Shown: one piece after another, positions 46,930 through 58,212 of the stretch | Numbering within the stretch: the stretch's first letter is position 1 | Layout of the letters: the number at the start of each line of letters is the position of its first letter | Assembly (NCBI GenBank): GCA_963082875.1 | Contig: OY720102.1 | Span: 10,576,990-10,640,989, forward strand | DNA from: Corella eumyota | Lineage: Eukaryota; Chordata; Ascidiacea; Phlebobranchia; Corellidae | DNA length: 64,000 bases | Direction: 5' to 3' | Notes under the pieces: generated by a model | What the model was told of the DNA's origin: nothing | Seen by the model: only the letters and a program-made list of their open reading frames with translations | Database searches by the model: none | Translations under genes and position numbers: made by a program

Positions 46930-48150
46930 TTGGAAGAACCTCTCAAGAGAGTCGAAAGTAAGAAGAAATATTATGAAGATAACAAGTCTTTGTATTCTCA
47001 AAGGGATCGTGAAAGGTACTTATCCAATCCACAGTACTTTAAAGACATCGCCAAAAAAATTTATGAAAAAAGTCCCGAAAAAAGGAAACAGACGAGCCGT
47101 GATGCATATTTGAAAAACCCGCAGTACACTTTTAGCAAAATGATTTCACGTTATAATGAAAATCCAAAAGATACTAAGAAGAGAACGCGACCGAGGTACA
47201 AGACAAATCCAGAGTATGTTAAAAAGATGACACAGGAAAAGTATAGAACGAATCCTGATTACACGAAGAAGATAACACAAGAAAAATACAGAACGAATCC
47301 TGATTACACAAAGAAGATAACACAAGAAAAGTACAGAACGAATCCCGAGTATACAAGGAATATTGCATTAGAAAAATATAGAACCAATCCCGAGTACCAG
47401 AAAAAGATAACGCAAGAAAAATACAGAACCAATCCCGAGTACATAAAAGAGAAAACCAGATTAAAATACAAAATAAATCCATCATACACGATCAATAAAA
47501 ATTCCGAATACAACATGTTAAAACCCGAGCAACCCGCAAAAAGAAGTAAAAAACAATATGAAAGGTTAAATCTGCACGAAGTCAAAACGTCGACGCCGCA
47601 ATTAATTTGTTTCAAATTAAATCAAAGAAAATGTGTGAATATCCTTGCAATATTTGCCATTGCGTCTTTTGAAGGGATTCCGTGATTCAACTGAATGTTA
47701 TAAGACATCATGCCCACGCCTATACTACCGAATTGGAACATCATGGCCTCAAATGGATCTGTTTAACTTGCAAGCGGCATCTTCTAAAGGATTCCATTCC
47801 TCCCCAAGCTTATATAAACAATTTTGCCTTACCTACACCAAATCTTCCAGCGTTAAATGACTTGGAAAGACATCTGATATCCCCAGTCATTCTTTTCATG
47901 AAAGTGATATCGTTACCGAAAGGAATGATGAAGGGTGTTCATGGTCCAGTCATTTGCGTTCGGAGTGACGTCGAAGAAAGTTTTGCCGCGATCCCTGAAT
48001 GATGACACCTTTATCAGGGTCAAGCTAAAACGGAAACTTAAATACAAGGGTCATCATTTATATCGTTACGTCAACGTGCAAAACATTCGTATCTGGTTGA
48101 AATATCTTGAAATTTCATCACAAATACACACAAAAATAATATCTAAAATC
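46930..48150 (+). pseudogene. Helitron N-terminal exon(s): NPEY repeats and DUF6570-like domain
   Basis: The frame from 46930 begins with about ten lysine-rich repeats of ~15 residues (EKYRTNPEYTKKITQ type), a pattern seen in animal Helitron proteins. It is followed by CEYPCNICHCVF in a Cys-rich context, then, in the next frame, WICLTCKRHLLKDSIPPQA, LERHLISPVILFMKVISLPK and a block with RVKLKRKLKYKGHHLYRYVN that matches the DUF6570 region. The frame changes near 47.66 kb and again near 47.98 kb. The following match, DIVIDKAQLLEWNPEVEQKR, appears only at 49.73 kb, after the intron carrying the solo LTR. Confidence 0.75.
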
Positions 48151-48567
48151 GCTATAAATCGTCTGTATATATAGGTTAAATTATCACTAATAGTTATTTT
48201 AAACGTAAATTTACGCCACTTTAGTAAATTATGACGTAACAATGGCAAAAACTTAGTTTTTAAATAAGTTTTATAGAACTGTTTGCGCTTTAAAGTATTA
48301 AAATATTTTGACGTGAATATGTTTTAGCAAAAGGTTATTTTAGTATAACTTATATTTATTTACTAAACAAGCCTAGAAAATAGGTAAGAACTACCCTAAC
48401 GATAGACAAATAAAACGTAGGCTAGTCAGCGTTTAAAAATCTTAAACTGTCTGACTGCCATTTTTTTGGTTGCTTAAAAGGAAATTAAACTAATTTAAAA
48501 TACAAAAAAAATTTGAACAAAACTGACTATTTTTTTTTATAAAAAATTGTGTTATTAACCAGACTTG

Positions 48568-49703
48568 TGTAGGAAAGCGCTTAGCATCTCCATCAATTCT
48601 AATGCCAAGGCTTTCCTAGCCTCAAACCAGACTTGATGCCGGTTCACACCGCACGACGAGAAAACCGTATGACCTGTTGGTGGCCTTGGACAATAAAATA
48701 CAGCGTTGGCCACTGGGGTACCAAAAACAGAACATTATTAACCAGAATCAACTGATATTGATTCAACAAACAAAAGAAATACGTAAGAAACCCATTTTCA
48801 CAGGCGCAATAATAACTTTCGTTCGGCGAACCGAAACAGTGCAAACTCGCTACCATCCCGTGCGGTTTAAACACCGTAAAAAAGACTTATTGATATGAAA
48901 AAACTCATAGAGACTGTATTTATGTATATTTAAATATATACAGGTTATAAAGGGGGCAAACAAATTAACCCCTTTATTCAAGGACAAGTCTAACGCCCAT
49001 AAGGCAGTTAGACGCTCTAAATTTAATCGTTATTATATTGAACATGGTCCAATTGTATACTTTTCGCGTGCCCTTGTAAAACATTGTCGCTATTTGTTAT
49101 GTAGAGCCAGTGGAAGCTGTGCCTAATTTCCTGTTCAGTCGTACTGTATTATTCTATAAATTTTATAGAATAAGGGTTAATAGTGTAACCCTTTTGATGT
49201 AAAAATGTGGATTGACAGTTGTCCGTTTTTGTGTTTTTCCTGCGCGATTTTATTTTCTGACAGTTAGTATATTTTTTTGGTTCCTAAAACACACACCTAT
49301 TTTTACTTCGCCAAGTTTTAATTTAGAATTAGTTAACAGTTAAATACCATTATAAAGGATGTAGTTGATATACGAAAGACGTTTTTTTTGTGTGTAATGT
49401 ACTCGTAATTATGTTTATCGCTATGTATGTAATCTAGAAACCAGATTTTTGTAGTGTGTACGTGTAATACCGTTTTGTATATGTGTAATGCAACTTTCGG
49501 GATAATTATGTGATGAACGTGCTTGATTAATAAATAGATGTTGTCTGTAGATTCGGTTTGCTATTTTTGACCATTTCTAACGGGTCTTAAACGCTGTTTT
49601 AGACATTAGAGACTTATACATTATTACGTTTATATTTGGATAAGAGCACCCTTAGGAGTCGATACTTTTTATGATTAGATTTTTCTTGACCTCAGTCCCT
49701 ACA
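48568..49703 (+). mobile_element. Solo LTR (TGTAGG...CCTACA) in a Helitron intron
   Basis: 1136 bp starting TGTAGGAAAGCGC and ending CAGTCCCTACA, flanked by the 4-bp duplication CTTG (48564-48567 and 49704-49707). TG...CA ends, no coding content and a late AATAAA (TTGATTAATAAATAGATG) fit a solo LTR, family unknown. Relatives lie at 14.15, 16.4 and 56.8 kb. It sits between two Helitron coding blocks, so it inserted into the Helitron after that arrived. Confidence 0.7.
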
Positions 49704-49707
49704 CTTG

Positions 49708-52700
49708 TAATGACTTTTTTACAGATATAGTAATTGACAAAGCACAGTTATTGGAATGGAATCCTGAGGTTGAACAAAAAAGGTTAAATGAAGACGAAAA
49801 TTCAGGTTAAGATTGTAAATTTGGTATAAAGAAATTTTACTTGTAAGATATATACGTAATTTTAACTCGACCCAAAAATTTTTTTACATACTTTAAAGTT
49901 TATTTATAGAAAGTATATAATAGTTAATTATAAAATGATTTATCAAGCTAGTTAACCTTGTATTTTTATTAATTATTTTTTTACTATCTTATTTATAGTG
50001 TTTAAAATAAAATTACAGATGAGGAGCAAGTAGGTATAAGAAAAAGCAACAGTGGGGGCATAGAAAAAATCATCGTTGAAATTCTTTTTGGAGATGATGA
50101 GTTAAGTATTGCTTCAACTGATGGTCAAGGGGTGAGTATTGCTTTAACTGATGGCATAGGGGTAAGTAATTTCACTTTTGATGGTGACAAGGTAAGTCAT
50201 GAGGTAGGTATGGATAAAGTAGAAACAGATTTTACCCAATCTACTGCTCCTCTTTATACTTCTTTTCAGTCTACAGATTTTGCCAAGCATGTTAGTGATG
50301 CAATCCATGATGATGTACTGTGCCTGGCTCCAGCTGAGATGACACTCCACTCATGGCTATCCGAAATAAGGCTTTGGCTTTTCTATCAATTTTTTGTGAT
50401 GGAGCAAACACTTTCGAAGAGGAGCGGCCTCAAAAAATTGGGATTGGTGCCTATTGTAACCGTCAGGTTTTTTCTTATTACAATATTTTTTTAGTGACCC
50501 CACTTATATTTTTTATTTACAGTATGTTAAAGAGATAACCGAGTTAATGTCCGCAATTTCCATTGCTATGAGAAAAAATAAGTCGCCTTTGTTAACTACT
50601 ATTACTCCTAAAGTAATACTTATTCAAGATTCTTTAAGAAAAATATTTAGGAATGATGAAGGTTACAAGTTTATGAAAACCGTAAGAGGATCACCAGCCT
50701 ACTGGGAGAAAACAATGAATGATTTGTTTGCTATGATCAGGCAGCTGGAATTACCAGTATTTTTTTGCAGTTTTTCAGCAGGTATATTTTACATTTATTT
50801 TTATGGTAATTTTAAATATAATTTTTTAACATTTATTATATAAAAAAGTGTAAATAAAAAAGCAGATTATTCATATTTTTTGATGTTTTAAAAAATGTTT
50901 TTTTCTTTTATTTTAAAAGGTGACCGCCGTTGAAAGGAGATTGTTCAGAGCATTTGCAAGCAATTAAATGTGGAGTACAAGAATCACTTTAGTTGGTCTG
51001 AGTACTGTCAGTTGATTGCGAGCAATCCTGTGATGGCTGCGTGGATGTTTGATCGACGAACCAAATGCTTCGTTCATGATTTGTTGATGAACAAATCAAA
51101 TCCAGTGGGAGAAGTTGTTGATTATTTTTACAGGGTAGAGTTTCAGGCGAGAGGTTGGCCACACATTCATGCTTTGCTGTGGATCAATGATGCTCCTGTG
51201 TTTAAACATGATGATCCTGAAATCATCCGTGCGTTCATTAATCAACATATAACTTGTTAGATTCCTGATCCAGAGGTCGATCCTAAGCTTTATGAGATGG
51301 TCACTTCTACACAGACTCATAGCAAGAGACACACCCGATCCTGTAGAAAGAAAAACAAAACTTGTCGTTTTAATTTCCCTCGTAAAATATCTAATCGTAC
51401 TTTTATATCTAAACCTAAAAATACAGCAAACAAATTAGAGTATGCTAAAAAAGTAATACTTCTTATTTTGGAAGCTATCAAAGAGCTAAATGAGAGTAAT
51501 ATTTTTTCTGCATCTGAAATTTTTAAGTTTGCTTGTATATCCCAAGATGAATTTGAAGATGCTGTTAATATTTTAGGTACACGAAACCAGGTTGTTTTAA
51601 AACGCAATTCGGAAGAGATGTGGATAAATCCCAGCAACCCAAATTTACTTCGGGCATGGAATGCAAATATGAACATCCAATATGTTTTAGATCCATACAG
51701 GCAAATATGGACAATCCATACAGGCAAATATGGACATCCAATATGTTTTAGATCCATTTTTTATGTGCTATAAAGTTACATTTGACCTAGACAATATCAA
51801 TTGTAAAAGTCATAATTAATTTTTATTTTAATTTCACAGTTGTGTTATGTACATTCTCTCCTACATTACTAAGGAGGAGAGGGAAGTTGGAATGTTTATT
51901 TAACAAGCACAGAAGGAGGCGCGTGAGGGAAATTTGGATGCGATGAAAAAACTCAAGTCACTTTCTAATGTCTATCTTAGTCATCGGGAAGTGTCTGTAA
52001 TGAAAGCGATCTATCGTGTTGGGGGTTTACCATTGAAATCGTGTACCATAGATGTTGTTTTTATACCTGTGGATGCTGACAGTACCAGGTTAGTTTCGTT
52101 AGTCTTACAAATAACATGAAAAATAAAGAATTTTTTATATGTTTATTAGCTTTCTATAATTGTATAATTTAAAGTTATACTCGGGTAATTTCAATATTAA
52201 ATAAGTGCACTTTGTTAGGTCAGATGTTAAATATCAGGTATAAAATATGCAATATTATTGTTATGTATGGGTTATCAAAGAGCTTTGGTTTTAAAATTCA
52301 CTTTTATTTTAAGGATTTCTTTACCATTGTCAGTATTACAATCGCAAGCGGAAGATGGCATTTAAAATATGTGCATGACGAGTTTAATGGATCGTTATCT
52401 TAATCGACCTGATTTGCAACAATTCCAGAATCTCTGTTTGGCGGAATTCTGTTCCAAATATAGAGTAATTTATGATGATTCAAAAGATGGAGCAGATGAT
52501 GGAGATGTGTCAGAGGATTCTGTGTTTTTACTAAAAAATGACATGGGTCGTATTAAGAAACGGTGAGCTACACGTTTTTTCATAATGTATAATGTGATTT
52601 ACCTATTCTAATTAAAAATTACATAAATTTTTTTTTGTTTTAAATTGTTTTTTGTCTACATAGCCTTTAAAGTAAGAATAACAACTATTTTTATACCGTT

Positions 52701-53210
52701 TTTTTATTTATATATTTAGAATTGGACGGTCTGCAGTGATTAAACACTGTAAGCTCAATAAAGAACTAGACGGTGATCAATATTTTGAAAGAATCTTGCG
52801 ATTGTACTTTCCTCATCGTAATATAAAAGAACTCATGCCTGATGGTCATAGCACTTACGAAGATTTTTATGAAAACGGAGAAATTTTCACAACAGATTCT
52901 GTTTTGAATGTGAAGGATGTCGTTATTAACAACATGGCGGACTTCACGAGCCACATTGAAAAAGCATTGGAAACAGCGGCAGAATCGATGAATCTGGATG
53001 ATCTTGAAGATGCTTGGGCAAACTTAGCTCCCCAAACTGAATCAGATCGACTGGAATTGAAGGACATTAAAAAACCTGACGTTGTTGATAGTGAAGAAAA
53101 AGAGGTGCCAGCTGAAGTGACTGTCAGGCTTGATGTATTCATTGTTAGAAATTTTATTTATATAATTAAAAGTCTGCAAAACATAAAAAAATTATTAGCA
53201 ATTTTTTAAA
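49708..53210 (+). pseudogene. Helitron Rep gene, exons with in-phase introns
   Basis: Blocks in order: IVIDKAQLLEWNPEVEQKR (49.73 kb), VLCLAPAE (50.3 kb), KTVRGSPAYWEKTMNDLFAM and FFCSFSA (Helitron-like N domain), VEFQARGWPHIHALLWI (HUH-type motif), CRFNFP, the two-tyrosine motif MYILSYITK at 51.85 kb, VYLSHREVSVMKAIYRVGG, then MTSLMDRYLNRP and IKHCKLNKELDGDQYFERIL. GT-AG introns that keep phase lie at 50467-50522, 50782-50919 and 52563-52719. Damage: a frame change near 50.34 kb, a TGA where Trp is expected at ~50.93 kb, a TAG at ~51.26 kb, a small duplication near 51.70 kb and a TAA at ~51.90 kb. The Rep motifs survive, but the gene is dead. Confidence 0.85.
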
Positions 53211-53404
53211 AACAAAATTTTATGCAAGATCAACAATTTTTGTGTAAAAATAATTTTAGGAATAATAACATTGATAAATATGTAATGAGAATTAAAATGC
53301 TAAACAAATAGTTAAAAAAATTAAGTCAATAATTTTACTATATTAAACAAAATCTCAGTGTCACAAAAAATTAAAATAGTCATTCACATATAAGAAAACC
53401 TGGA

Positions 53405-53880
53405 CTAAAAATATGACTAAGTCATGTCATAATAACTTAAAGAAAAACTCGACTATAGCGAGTTACGATAACTTCAAGAAAAACTCGACTAGGTCGAGTT
53501 ACAATAATACTCGACTAAAGCGAGTCACAATAACTTCAAGAAAAACTCGATTAGATCGAGTCACAATAACTTAAAGAAAAATACTCAACAAAGTCGAGTC
53601 ACAATATCTTAAAGAAAAACTTGACTAAGTCGAGTCACAATAACATAAAGAAAAACTCGACCAGGTCGAGTCACAGTAACTTCATGAAAAACTCGACTAG
53701 ATCGAGTCACAATAACTTAAAGAAAAACTTGACAAGATCAAGTCACAATAACTTCAAGAAAAACTCGACTAGATCGATTCACAATAACTTAAAGAAAACC
53801 TTGACTAAGTCGAGTCACAATAACTTGAAAGAAAAACTTGACTAAAGCGAGTCACAATAACTTAAGACATAATCAAAAAC
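53405..53880. repeat. 36-bp palindrome-bearing satellite, ~13 units
   Basis: Unit of the form ATAACTTAAAGAAAAACTCG + ACTAGATCGAGTCACA. Each unit carries a short inverted repeat, CTCGA...TCGAG. The plus-strand frames through it (KKNSTRSSHNNL repeats) come from the multiple-of-three unit length and are not genes. It lies exactly between the end of the Helitron coding region and the tail of the MULE gene. Confidence 0.9.
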
Positions 53881-53899
53881 ATTTGTTTAAATCACAAAA

Positions 53900-55188
53900 A
53901 TGTCAAGGAGACCAAAAGTGTTCTGTGGCAATGCATCGCAAAAGATTCAAAGCCGTTTGTTTCCTGTCTTTATCGCCAACACCATTTTCATGTTTTTTTA
54001 CCCATCTTCCCCATGCTTGTTCGCGATGGAAGTCGCAAATTAGTACTTTGCAGCCTTTATGGAATAATATTTATTTTAGTTTGCTTTTTAAGCAATAAGT
54101 GATACTAACAATCGTTGCATTTAAAAAATTTACCTGTAAATACAGCTTCAAGTGCATTAATTTCAGCATCACACTTATCTGTCATAAAAAAAGAAGGATT
54201 CCACTTGGGACACCATTTTTGCAAAATCTTAAGTGCCTCTTGAATATCATCAGCTGTCTCATTTTGTAAAATAAAAGACCCAACAACTCGGTAGTTAACA
54301 TTGGTCTTTACACAAAGAAAAAATAGGGTAAGGGCGTACTTTGACGTCTTGTACGTAGCATCTAGAAGGCAGATTTCCTGACCATATCGTTCTAACAGTC
54401 GTTTTTGCCATGAAAATTGATGAACAAATAGAAGCGATTGTTTTCATTTGATAAAAGGGGTTTCATCCCATTTACTCTCATGTTCTTCCATGTTGATTGC
54501 TTCGCCTGCAACATATGGTCGATACAAAATATTGTCATCAGTACCATATTTCCTTCTCCACTCATCAATCAAAAGTTTAACATTTGTCTGATCAAATTTT
54601 GATAGTTTTCGATTCACAAATACACGATAAAAACTGTTTTTTAAATCCCTCATTGTTGGATTAAATCTTCGATTTGATTGGCAGGGTGGTTCTTGACCCT
54701 TAAATAAATCATGTTTAACGTAAAGATCAATTGCCCGCCTTAGTTCACGAACAATACTAACACCATCATTAACAAGTTTTCCAACTTCAGCAATTATTCG
54801 TTTATCAACTATCTGTTGATATCCGGATTGCTAAAAAGTAATACGTAACATATATTATGCTAAAAATAGCATAAGTTTCCAAAAAATTGTGTTTAAACAA
54901 TACATTGCATACCCATTACACCACCTACAATAAATCTTGCAAAAAGGCTAAATTATTAAGAATAGTAACGAGGGACATTTTTTAGTTATTTGTTTTTAAA
55001 TTAGTAATTTAAAAAATTTAAATTACCTTTCCAATAACATGACCAACATGAGCTTTAATGGGTGGAAAAGTAATTCTGTAAACGGTGGATTTTAATAATT
55101 CAGATGAACCTTTTAAACGAATTCTAATTTCTTTGCTGGTAAGGTCTTTTAGATACCTTAACTTGTTTCCACTTTCTTTGGACTCCAT
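53900..55188 (-). pseudogene. MULE-type transposase, three exons
   Basis: MULE transposases are DDE-type recombinases. From ATG 55188 the minus strand has exon 1 (55188-55027, MESKESGNKLRYLKDLTSKE...), exon 2 (54830-54134) and exon 3 (from 54054), with GT-AG introns that keep phase. Exon 2 holds GYQQIVDKRIIAEVGKLVND, VNRKLSKFDQTNVKLLIDEW, then the core LLDATYKTSKYALTLFFLC (first Asp), FMTDKCDAEINALEAVF (second Asp), and exon 3 has VLICDFHREQAWGRWVKK. The front half resembles sequences in animals annotated as CARF-like. One in-frame TGA lies near 54.44 kb, before the core, and another TGA ends exon 3 after HFWSP. A SWIM finger was not seen. Otherwise well preserved. Confidence 0.8.
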
Positions 55189-56770
55189 CTAAAATAAATT
55201 TGTTTATTTTTCTGATTACTAGTATTTCTGGCAAGGCCTTTTGTAATTTAAAAAGCAGCAAGTGTCCATTTTTTTTTACCATGTACTGTAAACACATTTT
55301 GTTAATTGAGCAATTTATATAAAAATAAAGCAAATTTTAAGCACAACACACACACAAAGTTTTTTTTTTGGTACAATGAGAACACTGCAAAAGGCAGAAA
55401 AGTGGGTGCATTGCACGAAACAAAAAAATAGTAAGAAAGAGGAAACTTTTTTTGCAACCACTGCCATACATACATATCTATCACATTAAAATATTTTTAG
55501 CACCACTAGTTTAAAAACTATATCATTCTATAAAACGATATTTTAAGATTAAATTTTCTTCTGGACAGATGAATTTATCAGATTGTTTGTTTTTATTTTC
55601 GTTCGGATTATTACGTTATTACATGAAACACACTTTTTTTTTTGAATGGATTGTCGGTTGTTACATAACTTGCACCATTATTTTTCCCACGTTTTTAGTT
55701 TTAAACTTAAAAAACGCTTATAACAAAAGAAATCTGTTATGCTACTTTGCTTTTTATTGTGTCATCTCAAGCTCTATTAAAATCGGAATTTAAAAATATA
55801 CAAAATACGTTTTATATTATAAAGAAAATAGACAATAATAAATTAGGATTAAAATCTTGCTAACTCAATATTTATTAGAAATTTTTTTAATTGTTTTCAA
55901 CACTGGGTAAGGCTTACGAAATCTTGTTTTCAACACCGCTTACGAAATCTTGCGTAAATTTTGCTCCTAACACAAAACTTGCGTAACTTTCGTACGTGTG
56001 AACGACGTTACGTTGCAAACGCCGTGTAAAAGGGCCTATACTTTAAATAATTAACTATTAAATGTAAAAATAGCGTGTTTACAGCGAATAATTTACAATA
56101 TTTCTGAGGGATCCAGACCCCCCTAGCGGTGTTGTGATTTTCTAAAATTAGCCCCCCCCATTTATTTAACCCACGAGCCGCCACTGCTTATACCTAAACC
56201 ATACGCATATTAAACACAACATTAGTTCGTTTGTTTGTACTAAAGTATTATACGTTAAAAATTTTATGTTAAAATTTACGTTTTTAGGAAGGTATGCACC
56301 ATCATGTGTTAATGACAAGCAAATATAAAACTTTATGAGTGTTGTAATTACGTACAAGATTTTTGAAACTTTTTTAACAGGAATTAATATAAAAGATATA
56401 TTTTTTCAAATACTTACTATAATAATAAAACTAGACATAATGGATCATACGCGTGTCATTAGTTGAAATATTTTGCAACAACAGAGCGTTTATTAAAATG
56501 TATGAAAATTTTAGATCGTGTGATAGCTCATGTTAATTAATTAAAAAAAAATTATGACATCACCTCGAAACCAAAACAAGTTTAGTTCAATAACTTGAAA
56601 TCTTGCTAAAAGACAATCGCATACGTCAGGTCGAACAAAAATTCTTAAACTAGTTTAAACTGTATTACCCACGCACAAACATAAGCAAAGTATTTAAATT
56701 GACAAAGTATTTAAATTTAATATTTAAATTGACCACAAAGCTTTTTACAATTTTTTTTTAGAATTTATCG
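55189..56770. other. Intergenic; possible hAT-like terminus at ~56.1-56.2 kb
   Basis: No gene recognised. On the minus strand from about 56187 the sequence reads CAGTGGCGGCTCGTGGGTTA and continues into GGGGGG-rich sequence, resembling the CAGTGGCGG ends of some hAT-type DNA transposons; no partner end was found. Around 55.9-56.04 kb lies a GC-richer patch with ACGTGTGAACGACGTTACG, possibly another transposon end. Confidence 0.35.
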
Positions 56771-56900
56771 CAGGTACAATAATAACTTTCGTTCAGTGAA
56801 CCGTAACAGTGCAAACTCGCTGCCATCCCGTGCGGTTTAAACACCGTACAAAAGACTTATTGATATGAAAAAACCTATAGAGACTGTATTTATGTTTATA
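56771..56900 (+). repeat. Fragment of the TGTAGG LTR-like family
   Basis: About 130 bp with AATAACTTTCGTTCAGTGAA and CCATCCCGTGCGGTTTAA, matching the middle of the 48.6-kb solo LTR's first third. Confidence 0.8.
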
Positions 56901-57380
56901 AAAATTACAAAAAACTAATACCAAAGACATTATACTCGCATAGATCCCCAAAAGTAACTTAGTTAAATGGTGGTTCGTTACGCAGAACATGAAATTCGTT
57001 AACGTTGATCAGTTAAATTTAACGAAATGTAACGAAAGCTGTTGATAAATTTGATTTAAACAAACAACGTTTTCTATCCAGACGAACAAATCTGCTGTTT
57101 AATAGCTATATTTGTATTTCAATAAAAAAGCAATAATAACTATATTCAATAAAAAAGCAATAATAGGACGTAAACATGTTTACTTTAGTTTAATTACCAA
57201 TTACATAAAAAAAGCCAATTTTTTTTAACTTTTTTAGGCTTTTAAACATGGATTTGAGAAGCTAAAAAGATGTGCATATCGAGAATCTATACTCTTAAAG
57301 CATAAATTTTTAAAAGTTGATGCGACCAGAAAATTAACTGTATAACAAATTTGGCTTTGGAATTGAGAGTCCCTACTTGC
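56901..57380. other. Intergenic, dispersed-repeat relative
   Basis: Contains the TTCGTTAACGTTGATCAGTT block shared with 46.4 kb. No coding features. Confidence 0.4.
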
Positions 57381-58140
57381 ATAAAGATGGCGTTAAATGA
57401 AAATTATTATGTAAAACATTCATGTGCAACAGATTTTAATATTGTTTCTCCTGAATCTGGACAACAACTAACTATTTCTTTGACTCAGCACCCAGTTCTG
57501 CGCAATGTCATAAAATTGCGAAAACACTAAAAGACCCATACTTGGGACCTTTAACCAAACAGTCACATAGAATTTATCAAACAGTCAACGGAATTTAGCC
57601 ACAACAATCAAACCCAAAATAGAATATAACTGGCCCACAACATCACATTGTAAACAATTAAATATTAAACTCACAAAGGTAAAATAATAAAATATGACTA
57701 TATGAATTATGCTATGCTTAATCCTCTGATCAACATGTTCCCTTGTCACATTTTAAAGGGCCAATGTCATCTGACCTGTTCCACCATTATATGGGATGTT
57801 CCTGAAAACTACAACTGTACACCTTTACAATCATTTGGAAATGATGACATGCTGATTATCGAATCCAACTATAACACCTTTTAATAGATTTTACAACCTG
57901 GACAAACTGGAGAATTTTTTCCTCGATGTTTTAAAGAATCAGATGAAGTTAAATCTTGGTTGTGTGATAACGGAGGTTTAATTTTAGCTCTAACTGAAGA
58001 ATGTGATACCAAGATAGAAGTAGCTCGATCTTACATCGTCCCTGTTACAAATCCATTCAAACTTAATGGCACTACACACCTTTTCACATATTTCACTAAT
58101 AATTTATGTTTAAATAATGGTTCTTTTTTATGATTGTTCA
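57381..58140 (+). pseudogene. Unidentified coding-like relic left of the virus-like element
   Basis: The plus strand has protein-like stretches such as NENYYVKHSCATDFNIVSPE near the start, LTCSTIIWDVPENYNCTPLQ in the middle and EVKSWLCDNGGLILALTEEC, followed by KIEVARSYIVPVTNPFKLNG, near the end. Composition and codon use look like a once-translated gene of roughly 200-250 residues. It is broken. I do not recognise the family. It is A+T-rich like the host and unlike the GC-rich element that follows, so it is probably a separate, older element or a host pseudogene. Confidence 0.4.
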
Positions 58141-58212
58141 AGAAAACCAAGAACTCTTGGAATGTCATCTCAGAGCGGCTCTAACCAATATTTATAAAAT
58201 TCTTGCCCATTC

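Larger units (their letters stand above)
46900..53215 (+). mobile_element. Helitron, degenerate, lacking the helicase half
   Basis: Helitrons move by rolling-circle replication using a Rep/helicase protein. Here the plus strand keeps the N-terminal repeat and DUF6570-like parts (46.93-48.15 kb), a solo LTR in an intron (48568-49703), then the Helitron-like N domain and Rep domain (50.04-52.09 kb) and the region following Rep (52.37-53.2 kb). The SF1B/Pif1-type helicase normally found after it is absent; a 36-bp satellite begins instead near 53.41 kb. Neither a 3' hairpin-CTRR end nor a 5' TC end was identified, so the limits are approximate. Confidence 0.8.

Noticed and set aside
47219-47615. 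Minus-strand ORFs (88 and 103 codons) opposite the Helitron N-terminal repeats
   Set aside because: Antisense of the 45-bp coding repeat, low complexity, no domain.
53621-53845. Plus-strand KKNSTRSSHNNL repeat ORF
   Set aside because: Direct translation of the 36-bp satellite, with no other support.
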